Source of the DNA: Gracilimonas sp017641085
GTDB taxonomy: Bacteria > Bacteroidota > Rhodothermia > Balneolales > Balneolaceae
DNA length: 64,000 nt
NCBI RefSeq assembly: GCF_046115515.1
Contig: NZ_CP175953.1
Reading direction: 5' to 3' (one strand)
Part shown: positions 35,040 through 43,131 of the stretch, one piece after another
How the letters are laid out: each line of letters opens with the position of its first letter
Numbering within the stretch: position 1 is the first letter of the stretch
Notes under the pieces: generated by a model
Told to the model about the DNA's origin: nothing
The model's database searches: none
What the model saw: only the letters and a program-made list of their open reading frames with translations
Translations under genes and position numbers: made by a program

Positions 35040-36404
35040 TTATCGAGTTCCAACCAGCATAAAGTCGCCGAAGCCGGAAGTGGCCTCAAATACAAACGTT
35101 CGACTCGGGTACTTCCAAAGTTCAATGGTTTTTCCGCTTTCAGGAAACCGGCGTTCTTTTTCCGAGGGCGGCCCGTATTTGATATACACTTCACCCTGAT
35201 CGCTTTCGTGACCCATGGGGTTTTCCTGGCTTCCAAACTCTTTAAAAGCAAAATCGATTCGGCGGTAGTATTCAGCCATTAACTCATTGTAAACCGTGTT
35301 AAGAGTTGGATCTTTGCTTTCCCAGAATTCCCTGAATTTTCGTTCTCGTTCACGGTTATTTCCACTGTTTATTTGCTTGAGTTCTTTCTCAGAAATAATG
35401 TATTTCAGATTATTAATGGCTACATCTAAATTGTATAAACTGGCAGGCATATTTGGCCAGTAGGACCGGAAAAAGGATCTTGCCACCGGTTCCTCTTGCC
35501 CTTCTTTGGTCAGTTTCAATAAATAGGGAGCATTCTCAAAAGTGCTTCCGGGAATAGATACCAGGGCGTAGGTATAGGGCTGATTGCCCTGAACGAGATT
35601 TAACGCCGGGTTTTGGGATTTAACAAGCTTGATCGTAGAATTTTGGAATACATCGTCAGACTTAAGTTCTGCGGAATAGATATTCTCAATGGAGGAGGTA
35701 TCCCGTCGGGAAGTTTTTGCCTTATCAACTTTTATGGAATAGTTAGCAGAGCCGTCATAGCCGGGAATGCGGATTAGGGCAAGGAAGTCTTCCCCGAACA
35801 GCACATTTTGTTCCATGTTCATGAGCTCTAACCTGTTTCCATTCCGCTTCTTCACTAAAATGACTTCCCCGGTTTCTTTTGTAGATAAATCGGGCACATA
35901 AATTTCACGCCGTCGTGTATTTCGCTCATTTACTTCCTGCATCATAGCGAGCTGAAGAATGAAGTTGTAGTGACCGGGATTCAGATTGGTGGAAACTGAA
36001 CCCGAAGCATACATTTTTGAGGATTGTGTTTGCTCAAAGTTGGAAGTGAACAGGGTGTCTTTCCACACATCCCGGGAAGCTGAATTAGCTGATGGATCCT
36101 CGCGACGGTTTAATTTCCCCTCAAAGATTTCCGTACTAAGCCTGATAGTGGAATAGAATTCAGCATTCTCCGGAGCCTTCAGGTTATGATTGAGCGGGAT
36201 CTTTTTGAATGGGATAAAATCATTATTAAACCTGAAAATAAAGGCCAGGGTTGTTTTACCGTCTTCTCCGGGAAGGATAATATCTTCAATAAAAATGGTT
36301 GGGCTTTGCGACTGCATGACCAGCTGTCGGTAATTAACCCGTTGTGCAAGTATGGAGGTAGAAAAACCTAAAAGGAGAAGGATGGCTAAAAGTCGCTTAC
36401 TCAT
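35040..36404 (-). CDS. GWxTD domain-containing protein, exported
   Basis: About 454 residues from ATG 36404 (another ATG lies nine nt upstream). The Sec signal reads MSKRLLAILLLLGFSTS and ends ILAQ. The middle is beta-rich; the C-terminal domain (about 330-454) matches GWxTD: FREFWESKDPTLNTVYNELMAEYYRRIDFAFKEFG, a degenerate core GHESDQGEVYIKYGPPSEKE where the family usually has GWxTDRG, and the closing WKYPSRTFVFEATSGFGDFML. The family occurs in Bacteroidota/Ignavibacteria-like envelopes; function unknown. It heads the minus-strand run ending with queG. Confidence 0.82.
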   Translation of the reverse strand: MSKRLLAILLLLGFSTSILAQRVNYRQLVMQSQSPTIFIEDIILPGEDGKTTLAFIFRFNNDFIPFKKIPLNHNLKAPENAEFYSTIRLSTEIFEGKLNRREDPSANSASRDVWKDTLFTSNFEQTQSSKMYASGSVSTNLNPGHYNFILQLAMMQEVNERNTRRREIYVPDLSTKETGEVILVKKRNGNRLELMNMEQNVLFGEDFLALIRIPGYDGSANYSIKVDKAKTSRRDTSSIENIYSAELKSDDVFQNSTIKLVKSQNPALNLVQGNQPYTYALVSIPGSTFENAPYLLKLTKEGQEEPVARSFFRSYWPNMPASLYNLDVAINNLKYIISEKELKQINSGNNRERERKFREFWESKDPTLNTVYNELMAEYYRRIDFAFKEFGSQENPMGHESDQGEVYIKYGPPSEKERRFPESGKTIELWKYPSRTFVFEATSGFGDFMLVGTR

Positions 36405-36520
36405 GGAAGTCATTTTTTTGAATGATTTAAATCAATATCGGGGTTTACACATTAAATATAATCCCTATTTTCAACGCAGCATTCGAATCAACATTATACA
36501 AACAAAAAAGATAACAGAAT

Positions 36521-38152
36521 ATGAGCAGTGAATCTGGAAGCGCTACCAAACATTGGTTACATAAAATCATCGAAGAATTTGGAGAAATTGAAGACGAGAT
36601 AAAGCTAGGTGGCGGACAAAAACGAATCGATAAAGAGCATGGTAAAGGAAAACTGACCGCACGTGAGCGGATTGAAAAGCTCACTGATGAGGATTCCCGC
36701 TTTTATGAACTTGGGCTTTGGGCCGGATACGAAATGTATGAAGAGCAAGGCGGATGTCCCTCAGGTGGGGTGGTAACCGGAATCGGGATGGTAAGCGGAA
36801 GAAAGTGCATGATTGTAGCCAATGATGCTACTGTTAAAGCCGGTGCCTGGTTTCCGATCACGGCCAAGAAGAACCTGAGAGCTCAGGAAATTGCCATCGA
36901 AAATCATATTCCGTTGATCTATCTGGTTGACTCTGCCGGGGTTTACCTGCCTATGCAGGATCAAATATTTCCTGATAAAGATCACTTCGGGCGAATGTTC
37001 AGAAACAATGCCATCATATCCGCAAAAGGGATTCCGCAAATTGCGGCTATCATGGGAAGTTGTGTGGCCGGTGGAGCTTACCTGCCTATTATGAGCGATG
37101 AAGCCTTGATTGTAGATGGTACCGGAAGTGTGTTTTTGGCCGGAAGTTATCTGGTAAAAGCAGCCATCGGGGAAGATGTGGATAATGAAACGCTGGGAGG
37201 TGCTACCACGCACACCGAAATTTCGGGAGTAACCGATTACAAGATGGAAGACGATGAAGAATGCTTATCGACCATCCGGGATTTGGTAGATAAATTTGGT
37301 CCTTTTGAAACCGCCGGCTTCAACCGAAAAGAGAGTAAAGACCCCAAACGTCCGGTCAGCGATGTGTTCGATATTATCCCGGAATCCAGAACCAGTCCGT
37401 ATGATATGAATGATGTTTTAGACTGCATTGTGGATGAGGATAGCTTCACTGAATTCAAAAAAGGATATGGGCAAACGCTTATCACCGGCTTTGCGAGGGT
37501 GGATGGCTGGAGTGTTGGTATTGTTGCCAATCAGCGAACCGTTAAGCGAACCAAGAAAGGAGAGATGCAGATCGGTGGTGTTATCTACTCGGACAGTGCT
37601 GATAAAGCCGCGCGGTTTATAATGAACTGTAATCAAAAGAAGATCCCTCTGATTTTTTTGCAGGATGTTACCGGGTTTATGATTGGGAAACGAAGTGAGC
37701 ATGGCGGCATTATCAAAGACGGTGCCAAAATGGTAAATGCAATGAGCAACAGTACGGTTCCTAAAATAACCATTGTGGTAGGCAACAGTTACGGAGCCGG
37801 AAATTATGCCATGTGCGGCCGCGCTTATGATCCCCGCTTTATGTACGCCTGGCCAACGGCCAAGATTGCTGTGATGAGCGGAGCGTCGGCCTCAAAAACC
37901 CTGATGCAGATACAGGTTGCAGCGATGAAGAAGAAAGGAAAAGAGGTGAGTGAGGAAGAACAGGAGCGGATTATGAAAGAAATCAGCGACCGTTATGATA
38001 CGCAAACAGATGTCCGCTATGCAGCCTCACGACTATGGGTAGATGGCATTATAAATCCACTTGATACGCGCGACCGAATTTCTAAAGCGATAGAATGCGC
38101 CAATCTGAACCCTGAGATTGAGGAGTTCAAAACAGGGGTCATGCAAACCTAA
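36521..38152 (+). CDS. Acyl-CoA carboxylase beta subunit (methylcrotonoyl/propionyl-CoA carboxylase carboxyltransferase)
   Basis: The 543-residue carboxyltransferase has two crotonase-like domains. N-domain landmarks: GKGKLTARERIEKLTDEDSRFYELG, ATVKAGAWFPITAKKNLRAQEIA and IPLIYLVDSAGVYLPMQD. C-domain: IPLIFLQDVTGFMIGKRSEHGGIIKDGAKMV, TIVVGNSYGAGNYAMCGRAYDPRFMYAWPTAKIAVM. The pattern is closest to methylcrotonoyl-CoA carboxylase beta subunits (leucine breakdown), but propionyl- or geranyl-CoA use cannot be excluded. No biotin-carrying alpha subunit is next to it. Its stop overlaps that of the convergent DUF3307 gene. Confidence 0.88.
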   Translation: MSSESGSATKHWLHKIIEEFGEIEDEIKLGGGQKRIDKEHGKGKLTARERIEKLTDEDSRFYELGLWAGYEMYEEQGGCPSGGVVTGIGMVSGRKCMIVANDATVKAGAWFPITAKKNLRAQEIAIENHIPLIYLVDSAGVYLPMQDQIFPDKDHFGRMFRNNAIISAKGIPQIAAIMGSCVAGGAYLPIMSDEALIVDGTGSVFLAGSYLVKAAIGEDVDNETLGGATTHTEISGVTDYKMEDDEECLSTIRDLVDKFGPFETAGFNRKESKDPKRPVSDVFDIIPESRTSPYDMNDVLDCIVDEDSFTEFKKGYGQTLITGFARVDGWSVGIVANQRTVKRTKKGEMQIGGVIYSDSADKAARFIMNCNQKKIPLIFLQDVTGFMIGKRSEHGGIIKDGAKMVNAMSNSTVPKITIVVGNSYGAGNYAMCGRAYDPRFMYAWPTAKIAVMSGASASKTLMQIQVAAMKKKGKEVSEEEQERIMKEISDRYDTQTDVRYAASRLWVDGIINPLDTRDRISKAIECANLNPEIEEFKTGVMQT

Positions 38153-38874
38153 AAAGTAGCCCACCAACCGGCCACTATAGCCAAACTAAAGCTGAGCAGA
38201 GTTCCAATCATAATATATTCGGTTTGTTTTCTCTGCTCGGCCTTTTGAAGGTCGCTGAATCTGAAAACCGATTTAGCTGCCAGCAAAAACCCGATGCCGC
38301 TCCAGTTGTTGGTAAGTATAAAGCCCAAAATCAACAAGCGCTCCAGGATGCCGATATACTCACCGGCATTTTCCAGTCCATTGTCATCTTGCGAAGGTTT
38401 TATTTCTTTTGATCGGGGCTGTGGTCCCCAGTCATCAGGCAAAAGTTGAGTAATAAGTATAGAAGCAGGCTTTGTTACAAATACGAAAGCCACGATCACC
38501 TTCCATTCTACCGAACCCAGGGATATCTCAGGAAAGTTAAAATTACTAATGACGAGAGTGGTAAGTGCAATAACCAATAAGTGGATCAACTGATCAAGGA
38601 AAAAAGATAACCGCTTCTTTTTAGCAAACGCTTTGATGGGATCAATCAGAATGTGTGTACCCCCAATCAAAAAAGCCAGGTACCAGAAAACCGAAAACCC
38701 GGCCATCCATAAAGCGCCAAAGGCGAGGGCTATATGAACAAAGCCGTGAAGGTACAGAGGACCTGCCTTCCATTTCTTTTGCCGTCGCTCTTCTATCCAG
38801 CGGGAGGGTTGAAGAAGGAAATCTCCGAGCAGATGAGCTAGAACCAGCATCAAAAATAAATCATCCATTATCAC
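38149..38874 (-). CDS. DUF3307 membrane protein
   Basis: The 241-residue product has six to seven hydrophobic segments and the DUF3307 signature: LFLMLVLAHLLGDFLLQPSRWIEERRQKKWKAGPLYLHGFVHIALAF, then GGTHILIDPIKA. The HLLGDF...HG...H residues suggest a membrane metal site, but no activity is established. Its ATG overlaps the SatD stop by 4 nt, so the two are coupled; this pairing of DUF3307 with a SatD-type regulator is a recurring arrangement as far as I recall. The 3' end overlaps the carboxylase gene on the other strand. Confidence 0.82.
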   Translation of the reverse strand: MIMDDLFLMLVLAHLLGDFLLQPSRWIEERRQKKWKAGPLYLHGFVHIALAFGALWMAGFSVFWYLAFLIGGTHILIDPIKAFAKKKRLSFFLDQLIHLLVIALTTLVISNFNFPEISLGSVEWKVIVAFVFVTKPASILITQLLPDDWGPQPRSKEIKPSQDDNGLENAGEYIGILERLLILGFILTNNWSGIGFLLAAKSVFRFSDLQKAEQRKQTEYIMIGTLLSFSLAIVAGWWATF

Positions 38875-39503
38875 ATGTATTTGGTTTTGGTTTCAAACCG
38901 GTTCAACAATAGTTCAAACTCATCAATATGAGCTCTTTTTTTTCGTTTTGATACAGCCGGCTGTGAAATATTCAGCTCTTTGGCAATCTCAGATTGAGTC
39001 AAATCCTCCATCCAGATGTACCATGCAATTTCAGCATCAGCCTGCGACCAGTTTTTGATGAACATATCCGCAAAGGTAAGGCTTACGTACATTTCGCTGT
39101 CAAAGTCAGCACTGTCGGACGATAAAGCAAGCCGGTCATCCGTATTTTTCATTTCATCGAGGGCGTGACCGGAACGGGTAAAAGCATCTCCGAACGATTC
39201 ATTTACACTATTCTCCAGATAAGCATATTCTCCGATACCAATGGCAATGCGGGTATCCATTTTGAGACCGGTTTTGGTTGATTTAATAAGTCCGGCTCTT
39301 ATAATAAAGGCAACTCTTAGTGCCTGCCGGGGATCATGGAGTCCAAGCTGGAATCCGTCTCCACGATGCATTTCCGCACCATTTCCTGTTAATTCAAAAC
39401 GATCTTCTATACGCGCAAAAATCTCTTTCAGATCAGGAAGCCAGGTTTCTGAGCTGTCAGCTGAAGTCGAATAGACAATATCTCCCGTTAGCACTGCGAT
39501 CAT
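38871..39503 (-). CDS. SatD-family protein with C-terminal helix-turn-helix (probable autoregulator)
   Basis: The 210-residue product begins IAVLTGDIVYSTSADSSETWLPDL (SatD-like) with a nucleotide-cyclase-like fold pattern (EMHRGDGFQLGLHDPRQALRVAFIIRAGL; TRIAIGIGEYAYL). Residues about 165-200 form a helix-turn-helix, LTQSEIAKELNISQPAVSKRKKRAH. It is the first gene of a coupled pair with DUF3307. Two palindromic AT-rich boxes lie in its upstream region and are candidate operators. The ligand or signal is unknown. Confidence 0.78.
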   Translation of the reverse strand: MIAVLTGDIVYSTSADSSETWLPDLKEIFARIEDRFELTGNGAEMHRGDGFQLGLHDPRQALRVAFIIRAGLIKSTKTGLKMDTRIAIGIGEYAYLENSVNESFGDAFTRSGHALDEMKNTDDRLALSSDSADFDSEMYVSLTFADMFIKNWSQADAEIAWYIWMEDLTQSEIAKELNISQPAVSKRKKRAHIDEFELLLNRFETKTKYM

Positions 39504-39531
39504 ATCATTCCAAGAATTAATTCGATAAACA

Positions 39532-39576
39532 TTACTTAATTAAGTTATAAATAGCAAATATAACCTAATTAAGTTA
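39532..39576. promoter_or_regulatory. Two operator-like palindromes, consensus TAACyTAATTAAGTTA
   Basis: Box 1 ttacttaattaagtta (39532-39547) and box 2 taacctaattaagtta (39561-39576) each differ by one base from the perfect 16-bp palindrome taacttaattaagtta. They lie 29 bp apart, 29-73 nt upstream of the SatD start and before the divergent membrane-protein gene. The spacing is close to three helical turns, as expected for cooperative binding of a dimeric helix-turn-helix protein. The regulator is inferred to be SatD itself. Confidence 0.6.
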
Positions 39577-39609
39577 AAATAGACTTGCTAACTAACAGCA
39601 AGGCCACTG

Positions 39610-40164
39610 TTGCAATCAGGTCAGGCAGATGATATTATCAAAGAGACAGAATTCAACTCAACAAACCATTTTTTGAACTACGAGTTAACCAAAGAGTATA
39701 ACCTGATTTTTCTGGGTGTAGAAGCCAGCTTTACATTAATCGACTTTCTGCTATTCTTTTCCAGCTTTTTATTAGGCTTTGTGTTTGCTCTGTTCTTCCT
39801 GATTTTTGCGGTGGCCGTACTCCAGAAAATTTTCTCACGGTATGAGTTTGAGTTTAACACCGATGAGTACACCATCACCAAGTATTATAAATTTTTCAGT
39901 TATTTCAGGTTCAGGTTGCGAACTATAAGTTTTGGGGAAGTGGAAGAATTTTTACTCTCCAATCATGAAACCGGGAAAGCCCTCTTCAGCAAGGGTATGG
40001 AGAATAAGGAGTGGTTTACCTTCGATATCATGACAGAAAATGGATATATCAGGTTGGTTAAGTCAGACAGGGAAGAGTTAGATGAAGTGTATGAGATTTT
40101 CCAGGAGCTGGAAGAAAAACTAGATATTTATTTCAAATTCAAAGTGGAATTTATAGACCACTGA
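39610..40164 (+). CDS. Small membrane protein of unknown function
   Basis: A 184-residue product with two close hydrophobic helices (FLLFFSSFLLGFVFALFFLIFAVAVL, about residues 45-72), then a soluble domain (YEFEFNTDEYTITKYYKFFSYFRFRLRTISFGEVEEF, EWFTFDIMTENGYIRLVKSDREELDEVYEIFQ). This resembles PH-like or DUF3592-type membrane-attached domains. The only starts in frame after the upstream stop are TTG 39610 or CTG 39607, so the start is uncertain. It faces the SatD operon, so it could share the palindromic boxes. Confidence 0.6.
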   Translation: MQSGQADDIIKETEFNSTNHFLNYELTKEYNLIFLGVEASFTLIDFLLFFSSFLLGFVFALFFLIFAVAVLQKIFSRYEFEFNTDEYTITKYYKFFSYFRFRLRTISFGEVEEFLLSNHETGKALFSKGMENKEWFTFDIMTENGYIRLVKSDREELDEVYEIFQELEEKLDIYFKFKVEFIDH

Positions 40165-40214
40165 AATGATTAGTGATTCATTATATATGTTAGCATAGCG
40201 AAAAGTTAAAACTC

Positions 40215-40943
40215 ATGATATCACATACCCAGGTCATTATTTTACGGGTTATCGATTACCAGGAGTCGAGCAAGATTCTTACGGTACTTTCTGCAGAGCA
40301 CGGCAAGATTGCCCTGATAGCTAAAGGAGCGAAGAAGCCAAAAAGTAAACTGGCAGGCATTCTCGAAATTGGCGCTGTTCTGGATGTGGTTTACTATTAC
40401 AAACCGAACCGGGGCGTACAAACTCTTACCGAAGCTTCGGTTCAGTATTCAACCGATCGGTTTCGCAAAGACTTTGAGAAAGCGGCCATTTTATACTCCA
40501 CCCTGGAAATTGTATCACAATTAGTTCACGATAATGAGGTTAACAAACCAGTATTTGAATTCAGTAGAAATTTTATTGAATGGCTGGGTGATTCCAAGGA
40601 AACTTATCCTTCCGTATTTGCGTACGTTCAGCTCCGTTTGGCAGAAATTTCAGGAATTGGTTTAATCAGTGGATTGACCGAGATTCCTGATCAGGCTTAC
40701 TTGAATGTGTCGAGCGGAAAAATTTCGGAACAGTCGGAAGATGAATTGTCTTATAAACTTACAGCAGCCCAAACGCGGTTTTTAATTTTAGGAATGTCCA
40801 CAAAAAGTAAGAATATTTTTAAAGTAGGTTTAGAGAATGGAGAGCTCAGGCAACTTGTTCACCATTTAGATGTTTATTTTAAATACCACATTGAAGGATA
40901 TCAGGAACGAAGATCGGATTCCATTTTTGAACAGATGCTATAG
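40215..40943 (+). CDS. recO: DNA repair protein RecO
   Basis: The 242-residue product starts SHTQVIILRVIDYQESSKILTVLSAEHGKIALIAKGAKKPKSKLAG, the RecO OB-fold, followed by VVYYYKPNRGVQTLTEASV and the helical domain. There are no cysteines in the protein, so the zinc motif present in some RecO proteins is absent. RecO acts with RecR/RecF in RecA loading at gaps. It is followed 8 nt later by the degP-like gene. Confidence 0.9.
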   Translation: MISHTQVIILRVIDYQESSKILTVLSAEHGKIALIAKGAKKPKSKLAGILEIGAVLDVVYYYKPNRGVQTLTEASVQYSTDRFRKDFEKAAILYSTLEIVSQLVHDNEVNKPVFEFSRNFIEWLGDSKETYPSVFAYVQLRLAEISGIGLISGLTEIPDQAYLNVSSGKISEQSEDELSYKLTAAQTRFLILGMSTKSKNIFKVGLENGELRQLVHHLDVYFKYHIEGYQERRSDSIFEQML

Positions 40944-40951
40944 GTGACACT

Positions 40952-42499
40952 ATGAAACGTAAAGATTTAATACTCACTGCCATTTTACTGATAATGATCG
41001 GGATTACGGCTGGTACGCTTATCGCGTTATACACCATCAACGAAGAATTAGCTCCTCTGGCAGAAGTTCGGACTACTGAAATCACCCAAGGCAACGAACC
41101 TTTCATCACTGATGAAGAGCTGGAGGGTGCCGATGCCAGGTTCCTCTTCAAAAAAATTGCAGAAGAAGTCACGCCAACAGTTGTTTATATAGAAGCTATT
41201 GTTCCCATTGACGAAGCCGTACCTCAAGACGAAAACCACGAATTTGATGGGGAAGAAAATGATGGTGAGAGCATTTGGGATCGGTTGATGCCCCGCCGGG
41301 CCCGGACAGTGGGCTCGGGTGTATTGATTACCACCGATGGATATATACTCACCAACTATCACGTTATTGAAGGGGCGGTAGAGAAAGGGCTTAGGGTAGT
41401 ATTAAATGACAAAAGAGAATACCCCGCAAAAGTAGTAGGCATTGATTCGAGTACGGATTTAGCGGTTATCAAAATTAATGGTGAGAATTTACCCAAGGTA
41501 ACAATCGGAGATTCAGAGACGCTGGATGTGGGGGAATGGGTGTTGGCGATTGGAAATCCATTCAGGTTAAGATCTACGGTAACGGCCGGTATTGTAAGTG
41601 CCCTCAGCCGGGATGTGCAGATTATTGATGACCGAATGAGAATCGAAAGTTTTATTCAAACGGATGCCGCCATTAATAAAGGAAACAGTGGCGGGGCGTT
41701 GGTCAATACCAGCGGACAGCTGATTGGTATCAATACGGCGATAGCTTCTCAAACCGGCGCCTATCAGGGATATGGATTTGCGGTACCCAGCAACCTGGCG
41801 ATTAAAGTAGCCAAAGACCTGATTGAATATGGGCAGGTTCGTCGCGCGCTATTGGGAGTATCTATCGCTGGTGTGGATTATGACCGAGCTATAGAAAAAG
41901 GAATGGAAACCGTAAGAGGAGTTGAAATACTGGGAACATCAGAAGAAGGGGCAGCATCCCAAGCCGGTATTATTCCGGGCGATGTGGTACTCAGCGTAAA
42001 TGGGAAAGAAGTTTATGAAGCCAATCAACTTCAGCAACAGGTTGCTGTAATGAGCCCGGGAGAAGTGGTAACTCTGAACATTCTTAGGGATGGAAGAGAA
42101 ATGGAAAAAGACGTAACGCTGAAGTTACTGGAGCCCGATCCCATTCCCGAAATATCGGCCAGCGAAATTCCGATTGATCCCCCTGAGATTCCGGAGGGTA
42201 ATAACGAGGGGGTAATGTACCAGGAGTTTGATTTAGGATTCCGGGTGATGGCCCTTGCTAAAGCCGAAGATGTTCAGAAATTTGATTTAATCATTGATCA
42301 GGTTTACAAATATTCAGAGGCCTGGAACAGGGGACTTCGGCAAGATCAACAGATTATAAAAATAGAAGAAGAAAAGGTTGAAGATCTCTCCAGTTTAGAA
42401 GAACTTATGCGCCGATATTTAAATGAAAAAGGATCGGTGACGCTGGAGATCTTAAACGAAGAAGATGCCCGCGGTTTCATCGAGTTAAAAAGAAATTAA
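40952..42499 (+). CDS. DegP/HtrA-family serine protease with two PDZ domains
   Basis: The 515-residue product has an N-terminal membrane anchor (LILTAILLIMIGITAGTLIALY). The trypsin-like catalytic residues are visible as His in TNYHVIEG, Asp in DSSTDLAVIKI and Ser in AAINKGNSGGALV. Two PDZ-like domains follow (about residues 300-385 and 425-515). An acidic insertion (DEAVPQDENHEFDGEENDGE) sits before the catalytic core, as in LA-loop regions. It acts as a periplasmic quality-control protease. It lies directly downstream of recO and upstream of the LPP20-like lipoprotein. Confidence 0.92.
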   Translation: MKRKDLILTAILLIMIGITAGTLIALYTINEELAPLAEVRTTEITQGNEPFITDEELEGADARFLFKKIAEEVTPTVVYIEAIVPIDEAVPQDENHEFDGEENDGESIWDRLMPRRARTVGSGVLITTDGYILTNYHVIEGAVEKGLRVVLNDKREYPAKVVGIDSSTDLAVIKINGENLPKVTIGDSETLDVGEWVLAIGNPFRLRSTVTAGIVSALSRDVQIIDDRMRIESFIQTDAAINKGNSGGALVNTSGQLIGINTAIASQTGAYQGYGFAVPSNLAIKVAKDLIEYGQVRRALLGVSIAGVDYDRAIEKGMETVRGVEILGTSEEGAASQAGIIPGDVVLSVNGKEVYEANQLQQQVAVMSPGEVVTLNILRDGREMEKDVTLKLLEPDPIPEISASEIPIDPPEIPEGNNEGVMYQEFDLGFRVMALAKAEDVQKFDLIIDQVYKYSEAWNRGLRQDQQIIKIEEEKVEDLSSLEELMRRYLNEKGSVTLEILNEEDARGFIELKRN

Positions 42500-43033
42500 A
42501 TGGCTCATTTTTTTAAGGTTTCAGTATTCATATCTGCTCTTTTAATTGGCTCTACAGCCTGTTCTTCCTCAGAAAAAGCTGCTTCTACATCATCACCGGC
42601 TATGTACCCGGCCTGGTACAGCACTGCAGCCTTTGACGCTGATTCTACATCTTTTCATGGTTTTGCCACTGCTATCTCAGCCGATTCTGTAGTAGCCATT
42701 GCAAACGCAGAACTCCAGGCCCGAACAAATCTTGAAAGTGCCATAGCCTATAAAATGGAAGAAGTGCGAACCGCATTGGAGGAGGAAGGTAATTCAACCG
42801 TAACGAATTCTGACTTTATACTCACCTTGCGTAACGCTCACAATCAGGTTCAGGAAACAGCAAGTCTTTCGAATGGGGCCTCCCGTTCGGATGAAGGCTA
42901 CTACAGAGGGTATGCCAAAGTTTCGATTACCAAATCGGATTTTGATCAACTATTGAAATCAGCTTTTTCCGGAAAACCAGACTACTGGCAATTATTCAGC
43001 TCTTCTGCCGCTTATGCTGATGAGATGAATTAA
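42500..43033 (+). CDS. LPP20-like lipoprotein
   Basis: The 177-residue product has a lipobox (ISALLIGSTAC). The mature part starts with a Ser-rich linker, then YPAWYSTAAFDADSTSFHGFATAISADSVVAIANAELQARTNLESAI and YYRGYAKVSITKSDFDQLL, which resembles LPP20/flagellar-assembly-type lipoproteins that contain an alternating helix/strand domain. The start codon follows the degP stop immediately (TAA ATG), so it is translationally linked. Function unknown. Confidence 0.65.
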   Translation: MAHFFKVSVFISALLIGSTACSSSEKAASTSSPAMYPAWYSTAAFDADSTSFHGFATAISADSVVAIANAELQARTNLESAIAYKMEEVRTALEEEGNSTVTNSDFILTLRNAHNQVQETASLSNGASRSDEGYYRGYAKVSITKSDFDQLLKSAFSGKPDYWQLFSSSAAYADEMN

Positions 43034-43131
43034 GAGGTTTATTATTTACAAAATTTAGATCGGCCCGCCTTTTTTAATACCTAATTAATTCAGTTATTTC
43101 GGCACCTAAAACCATAATCAGTACAGGTGCT

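Noticed and set aside
43058..43080. Terminator before the amidohydrolase trio (cggcccgccttttttaat)
   Set aside because: T-run present, but I could not find a complementary left arm for a stable stem.
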